A stretch of 64,000 nt of DNA from CBDESM01 sp965242485. Its GTDB lineage: Bacteria > Chloroflexota > Dehalococcoidia > Bin125. The DNA is taken from NCBI GenBank assembly GCA_965242485.1, contig CBDESM010000003.1, positions 1,054,001-1,118,000 of the forward strand, given 5' to 3'. Below, piece by piece: positions 42,330-51,040 of the stretch (positions are counted from its first letter, which is position 1; each line of letters opens with the position of its first letter). The notes beneath the pieces were generated by a model. The model was given only the letters and a program-made list of their open reading frames with translations. It searched no databases and was not told the origin of the DNA. A program made the translations under genes and the position numbers.

Positions 42330-43532
42330 ATGCCCGCCGACGCGCCCGGGCGCCTGCCGCTGGAAGACCTCTTCGTCCTCGACCTGACGCGGGCGCGGGC
42401 CGGGCCCACGGCTACGCGGCAGCTGGGCGACTGGGGCGCCGACGTGCTCAAGATCGAGCAGCCCGCGGCCAAGGGCGCGGCCGACGGGATCACCGGCGAC
42501 CGCGAGTCGAGCGACTTCCTCAACCTCCACCGCAACAAGCGCTCGCTCGGGCTCAACCTCAAGGAGCCCGAGGCCCGCGACATCTTCATGCGCCTCGCCG
42601 AACGCGCCGACGTCGTGGTCGAAAACTACCGGCCCGACGTCAAGCGGCGGCTCGGGATCGACTACGAGGCGGTCAGCGCCGTCAACCCGCGCATCATCTA
42701 CGGCTCGATCTCCGGCTTCGGCCAGGACGGGCCCTACGAGCGCCGGCCCGGCGTCGACCAGATCGCGCAGGGGCTCGGCGGCCTGATGTCGGTCACCGGG
42801 CTGCCCGGCGGCGGGCCCGTCCGCGTCGGCATCCCCATCGCCGACCTCTGCGCCGGCAACTTCCTCGCCCAGGCCATACTGATCGCGCTGATCGACCGCG
42901 CCCGCACCGGCAAGGGGCAATGGGTGCATACCTCGCTGCTCGAAGCGCAGATCGCGATGATGGACCTGCAAGCGACGCGCTGGCTGATCGACGGCGAAGT
43001 GCCGCCGCAGGCGGGCAACGATCACCCGACCCTGATGCCCACGGGCGTCTACGAGACCAGCGACGGGCACATCAATATCGCCGCCGCCGGCGGGCTGCTC
43101 TATGAGCGCATGTGCCGCGCGATCGGCTCGCCTGAATTGATCGACCACCCGGACTACGAGAGCACGATCCTGCGCAGCCGCAACCGGGCCGCGCTCAACG
43201 AGGCGATCAATTCAAAGACGCGCGGCAAAACCAGCGCCGAATGGATCGGCATACTCAACGAAGCCGGCGTGCCCTGCGGCCCGATCTACAACGTCGAGCA
43301 GACCTTCGCCGATCAGCAGGTCGAACATCTCGGCCAAGCCCGGCCGGCGCCGCATCACGAGCGCGGCGAAGTCACGATCGTCGGCCAGCCGATCAACCTC
43401 ACCGCCACGCCGCAGCCCGAACGGATGCGGCTGCCCTGCCCCCAACTCGGCGAGCATACCGAGGAGGTGCTCGCCGGGCTCGGATACGACCAAGCGCGGA
43501 TCGCCGAGCTCGCCGAGCGCGGCATCGTCTGA
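42330..43532 (+). CDS. Class III CoA-transferase (CaiB/BaiF family)
   Basis: A 400-residue CoA-transferase. VLDLTRARAGPTATRQLGDWGADVLKIE begins it; NKRSLGLNLKEPEA, VVVENYRPDV and the catalytic Asp in VGIPIADLCAG follow, then GKGQWVHTSLLEAQIAMM. It overlaps none of its neighbours but is tightly packed between two crotonase genes, so it likely activates an acid to its CoA ester for the pathway they serve. It is about 50 residues shorter than the CoA-transferase at 266-1612. Confidence 0.93.
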   Translation: MPADAPGRLPLEDLFVLDLTRARAGPTATRQLGDWGADVLKIEQPAAKGAADGITGDRESSDFLNLHRNKRSLGLNLKEPEARDIFMRLAERADVVVENYRPDVKRRLGIDYEAVSAVNPRIIYGSISGFGQDGPYERRPGVDQIAQGLGGLMSVTGLPGGGPVRVGIPIADLCAGNFLAQAILIALIDRARTGKGQWVHTSLLEAQIAMMDLQATRWLIDGEVPPQAGNDHPTLMPTGVYETSDGHINIAAAGGLLYERMCRAIGSPELIDHPDYESTILRSRNRAALNEAINSKTRGKTSAEWIGILNEAGVPCGPIYNVEQTFADQQVEHLGQARPAPHHERGEVTIVGQPINLTATPQPERMRLPCPQLGEHTEEVLAGLGYDQARIAELAERGIV

Positions 43533-43548
43533 ACGGACCCAGGAGCAC

Positions 43549-44352
43549 ATGATGAGAAACGACATCGACCTCGATACCGACAAGATGCAGGCCTGGTCGG
43601 AAGACGGCATCGGCTGGATGGTATTCAACAACCCGGCCCGCCACAACGCGCTCAGCCTCGAGATGCAGCGGGCCGTGCCGGCCATCCTCGGCAACTTCCG
43701 CGACGATGACGGCGTCCGCGTCGTGGTCATGCGCGGCGCCGGCGAGAAGGCGTTCATCAGCGGCGCCGACATCTCCGAGTTCGAATCGCGCCGCAGCGAC
43801 CCGGAAACGATCGCCGGGTTCGACAAGATCTCGGCCGACGCGAGCCGGGCCTACGTCGAGCTCGACAAGCCGATCATCGGCATGATCCGCGGCTGGTGCA
43901 TGGGCGGCGGCCTGCTCACCGCGCTGCGCGCCGACCTCCGCATCGCCTCCGACGACTCCCGCTTCGGCATCCCCGCCGCCCGGCTCGGGCTCGGCTACGG
44001 CTACGGCGGCGTCAAGTCGCTGATGGACCTGATCGGCCGCCCCGCCACCGAGGAAATCCTGATCACCGCCAAGCGCTTCAACGCCGAAGACGCCCTGCGC
44101 TGGGGCCTCGTCAACCGCGTCGTCCCCGCCGATGAGCTCGAAGCCGAAGTGCAGGCCCTGGCCGCCACCATCGCCGACAACGCCCCGCTCACGATCAAGG
44201 CGCTCCGCTACGCCATCTCCCAATACCACAAGCCCGAACCCGACCTCGAAGGCGCCGAACGCCTCGCCGCCGCCTGCTTCGCCAGCGAAGACTACAAAGA
44301 AGGCCGCCAAGCCTTCATGCAAAAACGCCCCCCCAACTGGCAGGGCCGCTGA
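43549..44352 (+). CDS. Crotonase-family protein lacking both hydratase glutamates
   Basis: A 267-residue crotonase fold (GWMVFNNPARHNALS, EKAFISGADISEFE oxyanion loop, GWCMGGGLLTALRADL). Where hydratases have Glu144 and Glu164, this protein has Leu (GGGLLTAL) and Ala (IPAARLG), so it is unlikely to hydrate enoyl-CoA; isomerase, hydrolase or decarboxylase chemistry is more plausible. An ATG at 43552 has better spacing to AGGAG than 43549. It ends the operon with the CoA-transferase. Confidence 0.88.
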   Translation: MMRNDIDLDTDKMQAWSEDGIGWMVFNNPARHNALSLEMQRAVPAILGNFRDDDGVRVVVMRGAGEKAFISGADISEFESRRSDPETIAGFDKISADASRAYVELDKPIIGMIRGWCMGGGLLTALRADLRIASDDSRFGIPAARLGLGYGYGGVKSLMDLIGRPATEEILITAKRFNAEDALRWGLVNRVVPADELEAEVQALAATIADNAPLTIKALRYAISQYHKPEPDLEGAERLAAACFASEDYKEGRQAFMQKRPPNWQGR

Positions 44353-44379
44353 GCCGTCCAGCGCTGCGCGGAGTCCGAA

Positions 44380-45096
44380 ATGGCGACGGCGCGTCAGCTC
44401 ACGCCGGCTGGAATCAGGGAGGCGCGCGATTTCCTCGAGTCCGTGCGGGATAATCCATCAGCCGATTGGCAAGTCCCCGAGCGTCTGCTGCACGATTCCC
44501 GGACCAGCAGCGAGTTCGAGGGCGCGCCGGAGCTCGAATTGAGGGCGTTCGAATCGCGGTGGGATGCGCACGAGTACTTCGCTCCCCTGCTCGCGCCGAT
44601 CTCGCACCGCGTCGTCGACGATGCCGGCTTCTGGTCCTGGCTGGGGATGTTCTACTTCGATGAAACCGCGCCGCGGCTCGGCGGCGAGTTCGATCTCTCG
44701 CCGCGCGATGAAGCGTTCGTCGTCTACCGCGAAGGTCAATCGTTCCGGCGCCGCTACGTGCACTATCTCTGGACCGCGTGGCGGCTCGGCGAACAGCACC
44801 CGGAGGCCGAATTCCTGCTCGACCAGCCGCTGCACGCGATGGGCGACATCGCCGACCGGGTCTTCTCCTACTCGCGCATCTTCAACTCGCCCGGCGTGAC
44901 CGGCCTGATCCTCGACCTCTACACCGAAGGCAGCCGCCAGAAGCGCAGGTTCGGCCGCGGCCCCGGCGGCCTCCGCCACTTAATTAGAACGCTCGACCAA
45001 CTCGAATGCACCTACGACGTCTACGGCATGACCGCAGCCGCCCTGCGCGGCATCCTCCCGACCGACTTCCGCCACTGGTACCCGGCAGCAACATGA
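44380..45096 (+). CDS. Unknown protein, first of two paralogues bracketing a GHKL ATPase operon
   Basis: A 238-residue soluble protein of unrecognised family. Landmarks are LTPAGIREARDFLES at the N-terminus, FWSWLGMFYFDE mid-way, YVHYLWTAWRLGE, and YDVYGMTAAALRGILPTDF near the end. The gene at 47926-48636 shares all four landmarks in the same order and is a clear paralogue. The shape vaguely recalls proteins annotated DUF6339, but this is a guess. Its stop overlaps a possible ATG for the next gene (ATGA at 45093), so the operon begins here, 27 bp after the crotonase gene. A role as recognition or adaptor subunit is inference. Confidence 0.72.
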   Translation: MATARQLTPAGIREARDFLESVRDNPSADWQVPERLLHDSRTSSEFEGAPELELRAFESRWDAHEYFAPLLAPISHRVVDDAGFWSWLGMFYFDETAPRLGGEFDLSPRDEAFVVYREGQSFRRRYVHYLWTAWRLGEQHPEAEFLLDQPLHAMGDIADRVFSYSRIFNSPGVTGLILDLYTEGSRQKRRFGRGPGGLRHLIRTLDQLECTYDVYGMTAAALRGILPTDFRHWYPAAT

Positions 45097-45155
45097 GCCC
45101 CGCCATTGACCGCGCCGGCCTAGGAGCCGATACTGCCCGTGAGGGAGTTCGTCCA

Positions 45156-47147
45156 ATGCCTGAACCGCGCTGGCGCTTCGCCGAAATGCCACCGGCAGCG
45201 ATCAATGAAAACCCGGTCCAGGGCGAGTTCTTCGCGGCCGCCTCCGACTTGCCTGAGCGGTTCGTCCGCGAAGCGATCCAGAATTCGCTTGACGCTAAGG
45301 CTGGCGATGCCCCAGTACGGGTCCGCTTCGCCTTCAGCACAGCGCCGTTGCCTGCCGGCGCGGCTGCCCGCTACCTGATCGGCATTGAACCGCACTTGAT
45401 AGAGGCCGTGACGATGGCGGTCTCCAGCACAGCAGCCCGCACCGCCGCCGGGCTGCTCGGCGACGATATGCCCTATCTCGCGGTTGAGGATTTCGGCACG
45501 ACCGGACTGACTGGCAAGATCGAAGCGAATGAGGCGCTGCAGAAAGGCAACCACTTCTGGGGCTTCTTCCGCAGCGTCGGCATCTCGCCCAAAGGTGACG
45601 ACAAAGGCGGCTCTTGGGGACTCGGCAAATGGGTTTTTCCCGATGCGTCCAAGCTCAACATCTTCATCGGCCTCACTCGCCGTGCTGACGACGACGACAC
45701 ATTGCTCATGGGTCAGGCAATGCTGAGACCCCATTTGGTTGAAAAAGTCAAGTACCCCTCCTATGGCTCGTACGCGACGCACGACGATGCGGAAGACCAT
45801 CAATGGCTGCCACGGCCCGAAGTGGGAGGCGATTTCGTCGCGCGGGCGCAGCAGGACTTCTCCCTGCTACGTGGCGATCAGCCTGGGCTTTCGGTGATCA
45901 TCCCGCACCCGGAAGATGAGCTCACGCCCGACGCCATCAGCCGCGCCACACTAACGCAATATTTCCTGCCTATCGCCAACGGGGACTTGATTGTCGACGT
46001 GATCGACTCAGATGGCGCTCAAGTGATTGACTCGAGCACGATCGACGAGGCGCTGGCCAAAATTGCTCCCGGTGGGGCCGACGAAGACGAGCGACGGGAT
46101 GACGAGACGGCAGAGTCACTGCGCCGGGCAGTTGATTTGACCCGATGGGCCCTTGATCAAGATTCAGATTCATTTGTCACCCTACCCGCATCCATTCGGC
46201 GGAAGATTGAGATGGATTCGAATCTGCTCGGCGAGATACGCGAGCGGTACGGTCGGGGAGAGCGTTTGGCATTCGAGCTGACTAATAGTGTGAAGAGCGT
46301 TGATGGGAAACCAGTTGACTGCGCCTTTCACGTTTTCCTTGAACAAGCCGATGATCTTGACCATGGACACGACTACTATATTCGTGGACACCTGCGAATT
46401 CCGAAGATGGACTATATCAAACAATACAAAGCCCGTGCACTCGTACTTATAGACGGCACGAGTGCACTGGGGCATCTCTTGCGGGATGCCGAGGGTCCGG
46501 CGCACGCCGAATGGAAACTCGGAGCGCGTGGCGATCGCCTCTCGCAACGCTGGGTGGGCATCGGACGTTACGGACGCGTTGACGAGGTACGGCAGGCAGC
46601 AGCACGGCTGCTGAAACTACTTAGCGAGACGCCCAAAGAGCAGCTGAAGACGCTGCTTGCGGAATTCTTTCCGAAGGACCTTCCGGCAGAAACGGCACCA
46701 GAGCCGACCGGCAGCGATGCAAGCGGTGGCGGGGGAACGGACGGTACGGTTGATCCACCGTTGCGGACGCGTGCTCCAATCGTGATCAACAACTTCGAGG
46801 ATGGCTTCTCTGTGCACACAAACTCGTCCTTGGAGACTCTGCCGTCGCTCGCCGGATCGACGTACCGGCTCGAGTTCGCGTACGATGTTGCGCGTGGCAG
46901 CCAGAGCACGCCGTTCACTCGCTTCAAGCAAGGCGTCAAGGATGGCTGCCCCGATTTCTCTCTCAAGCGTGGCCAGTTGAGCGTTGCCTATGACGGGTGT
47001 TCACCACGGAATCTCTCAGAGAACGAGATTGAAGTCGAGATCGACGCAGATCGATTTCATCTCCGAGTCACTGGTTTCGATGGTCGCGACGTGGTCGCGC
47101 GTTTCAACCAAGTCTCCGTCGCGGCCGAAATCAAGGATGACGACTGA
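45156..47147 (+). CDS. GHKL-type ATPase (Hsp90/MutL/histidine-kinase fold) of the novel operon
   Basis: A 663-residue protein. The GHKL ATP site is complete: N box FVREAIQNSLDAK (Glu39, Asn43), G1 box VEDFGTTGLTG (Asp112), G2 box GGSWGLGKWVF (151-161). After ~residue 200 the protein is unrecognised: a middle region with DQDSDSFVTLPASIRRK, a probable linker rich in Thr/Gly (~515-535) and a beta-rich C-terminal domain. It lacks phosphoacceptor and MutL endonuclease motifs. Standalone GHKL ATPases of this sort act as ATP-gated clamps in several defence systems. The alternative start 45093 overlaps the previous stop. GC falls in the second half of the gene. Confidence 0.8.
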   Translation: MPEPRWRFAEMPPAAINENPVQGEFFAAASDLPERFVREAIQNSLDAKAGDAPVRVRFAFSTAPLPAGAAARYLIGIEPHLIEAVTMAVSSTAARTAAGLLGDDMPYLAVEDFGTTGLTGKIEANEALQKGNHFWGFFRSVGISPKGDDKGGSWGLGKWVFPDASKLNIFIGLTRRADDDDTLLMGQAMLRPHLVEKVKYPSYGSYATHDDAEDHQWLPRPEVGGDFVARAQQDFSLLRGDQPGLSVIIPHPEDELTPDAISRATLTQYFLPIANGDLIVDVIDSDGAQVIDSSTIDEALAKIAPGGADEDERRDDETAESLRRAVDLTRWALDQDSDSFVTLPASIRRKIEMDSNLLGEIRERYGRGERLAFELTNSVKSVDGKPVDCAFHVFLEQADDLDHGHDYYIRGHLRIPKMDYIKQYKARALVLIDGTSALGHLLRDAEGPAHAEWKLGARGDRLSQRWVGIGRYGRVDEVRQAAARLLKLLSETPKEQLKTLLAEFFPKDLPAETAPEPTGSDASGGGGTDGTVDPPLRTRAPIVINNFEDGFSVHTNSSLETLPSLAGSTYRLEFAYDVARGSQSTPFTRFKQGVKDGCPDFSLKRGQLSVAYDGCSPRNLSENEIEVEIDADRFHLRVTGFDGRDVVARFNQVSVAAEIKDDD

Positions 47148-47929
47148 TGTACCGCCGCTTCAACTACACCAAACGCCGAGAGATCGCGCGACAGGACTGC
47201 CAGATAGACCTCCATCGCATGGATGGCGATCGCATGTGCTTCTCCGCGCAACTGGGACTGGATGAGTACGGGTTCGATCCATCCGCCAAAATCCGTATTG
47301 ATGCTTGGCGCTCCAACGCTTCGCAACGCTGGAATTTCGGCACGATCGGCGAGAGAATCTCGCTCCCGCAACCAGAACGAGTCTTGCGCGATGTTCCGAC
47401 GACGGCGCAATTCAAAGTCAGTGTTGTCGCATCTGACGGTTCTGGCCGACTCCTCGGAGTCAGTCCGGCACTCAAGCCAAAGCGCGTCGATGAACCGAAA
47501 GAATCGCTGCTTCCGATCCAGCTGGAAGACCTAGGCAGCGAGGTCTGGCGGCTTGATTTCGGTGACGGGACCAACCCTGCCGTGCTCCATATCAACAAGC
47601 AGATTGAGGGTGGTGCTAAAGTGGTCACCGGCAGCTCCTCGTTTCAGCCGATTGCATTGCCGGCTGTGTTCCGCGAGGTACTGATCCACGCCATTCTCGT
47701 TCAAGGCGTGGACTTGGACGACACGAGCGAGAGTGACTGGGGGGATTGGCTCAAGCTCGCCAGTCACCGCTTGGGTGGCGAGAAAATTCCCTACGTGCCA
47801 CCAAGCGAGGACAACGAACGTCGTCAAGAGGCAGTCCGTTGGATCGACCGCGCCGTGGGGGCGTTCGCCGCCAAGCACGAGTTCATGTCGCCCGAGTCGT
47901 TCGCCGACGTATTGGCAGGCCGATCATGA
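47147..47929 (+). CDS. Unknown beta-rich protein, third gene of the GHKL operon
   Basis: A 260-residue protein with no membrane segment or known enzyme motif. It begins YRRFNYTKRREIARQDCQID, has a beta-rich first part (KIRIDAWRSNASQRWNFG) and later LPAVFREVLIHAILVQG and YVPPSEDNERRQEAVRWIDRAV. The start overlaps the ATPase stop by one base (TGATG), and its end overlaps the next start (ATGA), so it is made in step with the ATPase. It is probably a subunit of the same complex; no function can be assigned. Confidence 0.72.
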   Translation: MYRRFNYTKRREIARQDCQIDLHRMDGDRMCFSAQLGLDEYGFDPSAKIRIDAWRSNASQRWNFGTIGERISLPQPERVLRDVPTTAQFKVSVVASDGSGRLLGVSPALKPKRVDEPKESLLPIQLEDLGSEVWRLDFGDGTNPAVLHINKQIEGGAKVVTGSSSFQPIALPAVFREVLIHAILVQGVDLDDTSESDWGDWLKLASHRLGGEKIPYVPPSEDNERRQEAVRWIDRAVGAFAAKHEFMSPESFADVLAGRS

Positions 47930-48636
47930 CCCGCGCCCGACGCCTGACCCCGGCCGGCATTCGCAGGGCGAAAGCCCATCTGGAAGCCTTGCGTGCTGAT
48001 CCGCTCACGCGCTTTGACGTTCCTGATGAAATCCTGTTCGACCGGCAGTTCGCGGTCGAATTCGAGAACGCGCCGCTAGTTGAACACCGCTCATTCGGCA
48101 CCCGGCGTGATGCGGCTGAATACATTGAGGCATTCGATCCGCCGATCGATCACGGCTTTGTTGACAATTGGCCGTTCTGGTCATGGTTGGGGATGTTTCA
48201 TTTGGGCGATATTCTCGCACCCCGACAGATGCGCATACCGTCCGTCAACGAATGGATCGTCGTTGATCCGGCAAACAGTAGGTCAAAGTCGATGGGTGCC
48301 CGCCACTACCTGCGTGCAGGATGGCGACTGGCTGATGTTTATGATGAACGGGTTGCGTTCTTACTCGACCGAGATGTTGTCCAACATGGAGCTATTTCCC
48401 AATTTGTTCTTGATTTTCAACGCCACTTCAACTCGGCTGGAATCGTGGATCTCACTATTAAATTATATACACACGGCGATGTCCAGCGACGTGGTCTCAC
48501 CATTGGCCCCGGCAGCATTCCACACCTTCAACGCGTGCTTGACCAACGGGCCCTCACCCACGATGTCTACGGAATGAAGGCAGATGAGCTGATGAAGATT
48601 CTGCCACCGGAGTTCCGTGAGCGCTGGAAAGTCTGA
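47926..48636 (+). CDS. Unknown protein, second paralogue of the GHKL operon
   Basis: A 236-residue paralogue of the 44380 gene: LTPAGIRRAKAHLEA, FWSWLGMFHLGD, ARHYLRAGWRLAD and HDVYGMKADELMKILPPEF appear in the same order and spacing. The central loops differ strongly, which suggests two specialised copies rather than a recent duplication. The ATG overlaps the previous stop. It closes the four-gene operon, 42 bp before an unrelated monooxygenase gene. It is markedly AT-richer than flanking metabolic genes near its end (ATTAAATTATATAC around 48455). Confidence 0.72.
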   Translation: MTRARRLTPAGIRRAKAHLEALRADPLTRFDVPDEILFDRQFAVEFENAPLVEHRSFGTRRDAAEYIEAFDPPIDHGFVDNWPFWSWLGMFHLGDILAPRQMRIPSVNEWIVVDPANSRSKSMGARHYLRAGWRLADVYDERVAFLLDRDVVQHGAISQFVLDFQRHFNSAGIVDLTIKLYTHGDVQRRGLTIGPGSIPHLQRVLDQRALTHDVYGMKADELMKILPPEFRERWKV

Positions 48637-48678
48637 TCTCGGGGCGCTATCCTGCTGGGTGCGCTGAGGAGGTGTCCT

Positions 48679-49821
48679 GTGTCTGTCGAGTTCATTGGGA
48701 TGATCGGGGTCAAGCCTTCGGAGCAGGATGCGGCTACGAGCATCATCGGGGGCGGGGTCGACCGCGACTACCTCTGCGAGTTCACGCGGGCGCACGAAGA
48801 GGCGGACTTCGACCAGGTGCTGGTCGGCTACACCTCGGCGGCGGCCGACGGGCTGCACGTGGCGCAGGCGGCGGCGGGCTGCTCGGAGCGGATCAAGTTC
48901 CTGATCGCGCACCGGCCCGGCTTCGTCGCGCCGACGCTGGCCGCGCGCAAGTTCGCCACGCTGGACTACTTCAGCGGCGGGCGCATCTCCGTCCACATCA
49001 TCAGCGGCGGCAGCGACGCCGAGCAGCGCCGCGACGGCGATTACCAGGACCACGACGCGCGCTACCGCCGCACCGACGAGTACCTCGAGGTGATGCGGCG
49101 GGTGCTGCGCGGCGAGACCCCGTTCGACTTCCACGGCGAGTTCTACGACTTCGAGGCATCCAACGCCGACGTCGCGCCGGTGCAGCCCGGCGGCATCCCG
49201 ATCTTCTTCGGCGGCGCATCCGACATCGCCTTCCGGATCGGCGTCAAGCACTGCGACGTCTACATGATGTGGGGCGAGCCGCGCGCCTCGATCGCGGCCA
49301 CGATCGCGGACGTGCGGGCGCTGGCGGCGGAGTACGGGCGCGAGCCGCGCTTCAGCGTTTCATTCCGCCCGATCATCGCGCCGACCGAGTCGGCGGCCTG
49401 GGAGAAGGCGGAGCGCTACCTGGAGACGGTGAAGAAGGTCAGCGCCGGCCCGCTGGGTTCCCGCTCGTCGCGCTCGCAGTCGCGCGGCTCGCAGCGGCTG
49501 CTCGAGTTCGCCGCGCAGGGCGAGCTGCACGACGAGCGGCTCTGGATGCCGATCGCGGAAGCGTCGGGCGCGACGGGCAACACGACGGCGCTGGTCGGCA
49601 CGCCGGAGCAGGTGGCCGATTCGCTGCTCAGGTACATCGACTTGGGCGTCTCGACGATCCTGATCCGCGGCTTCAATCCGCTGCCCGACGCGCGCGACTA
49701 CGGCGCGGAGCTGATCCCGCTGGTGCGAGCGGAGGTGGCCAAGCGCGACGCGGAGGCGGGTCGGCGGAGCGCCGGCGCGGCCGAGCGCGAGCGGGCCGAA
49801 GCGCTCGCCGTGGCCGACTGA
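48679..49821 (+). CDS. LLM-class flavin monooxygenase, SsuD-like
   Basis: A 380-residue bacterial luciferase-fold enzyme close in layout to alkanesulfonate monooxygenase SsuD: EADFDQVLVGYTSAAADGLHVA, LIAHRPGFVAPTLAARKFATLD, GGRISVHIISGGSDAEQRRDGD, YRRTDEYLEVMRRV and GSRSSRSQSRGSQRLL. It probably cleaves a C-S bond using reduced flavin. The start is a GTG with GAGGAGG upstream, and a TATCCTG element lies about 25 bases before. It overlaps the next gene by one base (TGATG). Confidence 0.9.
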   Translation: MSVEFIGMIGVKPSEQDAATSIIGGGVDRDYLCEFTRAHEEADFDQVLVGYTSAAADGLHVAQAAAGCSERIKFLIAHRPGFVAPTLAARKFATLDYFSGGRISVHIISGGSDAEQRRDGDYQDHDARYRRTDEYLEVMRRVLRGETPFDFHGEFYDFEASNADVAPVQPGGIPIFFGGASDIAFRIGVKHCDVYMMWGEPRASIAATIADVRALAAEYGREPRFSVSFRPIIAPTESAAWEKAERYLETVKKVSAGPLGSRSSRSQSRGSQRLLEFAAQGELHDERLWMPIAEASGATGNTTALVGTPEQVADSLLRYIDLGVSTILIRGFNPLPDARDYGAELIPLVRAEVAKRDAEAGRRSAGAAERERAEALAVAD

Positions 49822-51029
49822 TGCCCGGCGCGAACGGCGACGGGGGCGACGGGGCGATGCTGGCGCGCGAGGCGGAGCGGCGCATCCGCGCCTACGAACG
49901 GCTCGGCATCCACCGCACCGGCTGGGGCGCCGACGACGCGGCGGCGGACTGGCTGGTCGAGGAGCTCGCCGCAATCGGCGTTGCGGGCCGAGTCGAGGAA
50001 TTCGAGTTCCCGCAGCTGCACATCCGCCGCGCCGAACTGCGGATCGGCGGCCGCGCAGTGCCCGGCGTGCCGCTCTACGACGGCGGAACGACGGGCCGCG
50101 AGGGCGTCTCCGCGCCGCTGGCCGCTGCGCCCGACGGCGCGCTCGCCGCGGGCGGCGGCCCCGTCATCGCGGTCTGGGAAGTGCCGCAGAGCGACACGCG
50201 GCGGCTGACCCCGGCGGTCTACGAGACGCTGGATGCGCTGGCCGCGGCGGGCGCGGTCGGCGTCGTGATGGTGATGGGCGACGAGCACGGCGAGCCGGTG
50301 CTGCGCAACGCGGAGCGGCCCGACCAGCCGCTGGCGCTGCCCGTCCTGCAAGTCGCGCCCAAGGATGCCGGCGACGGCTTGCGCGGCGAAGGGACGCTGG
50401 TGATCGAGGCGGAGCGGCGGCCGGGCACGGCGCGGAACGTGGCGGCGGAGATCGCGGGGACCGACCCATCGCTGGCGCCGGTCGTGCTGATGACTCCGAA
50501 GAGCGGCTGGTACACCTGCTCGGCCGAGCGCGGCGGCGGCCTCGCAGTCTGGCTCGCCGTCGCCGAGGCGTTCGCGCAGCAGCCCGGCGAGCGGACGCTG
50601 AAGCTGATCGCCAGCAGCGGCCACGAGCTGCACCACTACGGCCTCGACGCCTGGCTGGACGGGCCGACGGGCGTGCCGGCGCGGGACGCGCATGTCTGGC
50701 TCCACCTCGGCGCGAGCATCGGCTCGAAGCGCAGCGAGGGACGAGTCGGCGCAGTCGACGAGGGACTGATGGCGCTGGCCAAGCAAGCGCTGGCGGAGCA
50801 CGGCATCGAGCGCGAGCCAATGGCCGTCGGCTTCTCTGGCTTCGGCGAAGCGAGGAACATCGCCGAGCGCGGCGGCCGCTACATCAGCCTCTTGGGCGGC
50901 CACCCCTACTTCCACAGCCCCAACGATGTCTTCGAGAAGGCGGTGGACGCGGAAGCGCTGGCCGCGCACGCCGTTGCCTGGCGCTCGCTGGCGGCAAAGC
51001 TCGCGCGATCCGCCGGCGCTGCGGGCTGA
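49821..51029 (+). CDS. M28-type peptidase-like protein with degenerate metal site
   Basis: A 402-residue protein with the M28/PA-domain layout: a helical start, a PA-like insert (residues ~60-200), then the catalytic-type half with KLIASSGHELHHYGLDAWLDG and LLGGHPYFHSPNDVFEKAV. The His-x-Asp and the Glu-Glu pair of active M28 aminopeptidases are missing: GWYTCSAERGGGLAVW stands where the HxD-binding loop and the Asn/Asp site should be. It may be a non-catalytic binder or use another chemistry. It is co-transcribed with the SsuD-like gene. A decayed copy of its 3' end lies at 52719-52880. Confidence 0.72.
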   Translation: MPGANGDGGDGAMLAREAERRIRAYERLGIHRTGWGADDAAADWLVEELAAIGVAGRVEEFEFPQLHIRRAELRIGGRAVPGVPLYDGGTTGREGVSAPLAAAPDGALAAGGGPVIAVWEVPQSDTRRLTPAVYETLDALAAAGAVGVVMVMGDEHGEPVLRNAERPDQPLALPVLQVAPKDAGDGLRGEGTLVIEAERRPGTARNVAAEIAGTDPSLAPVVLMTPKSGWYTCSAERGGGLAVWLAVAEAFAQQPGERTLKLIASSGHELHHYGLDAWLDGPTGVPARDAHVWLHLGASIGSKRSEGRVGAVDEGLMALAKQALAEHGIEREPMAVGFSGFGEARNIAERGGRYISLLGGHPYFHSPNDVFEKAVDAEALAAHAVAWRSLAAKLARSAGAAG

Positions 51030-51040
51030 CGGAGCCGGCC

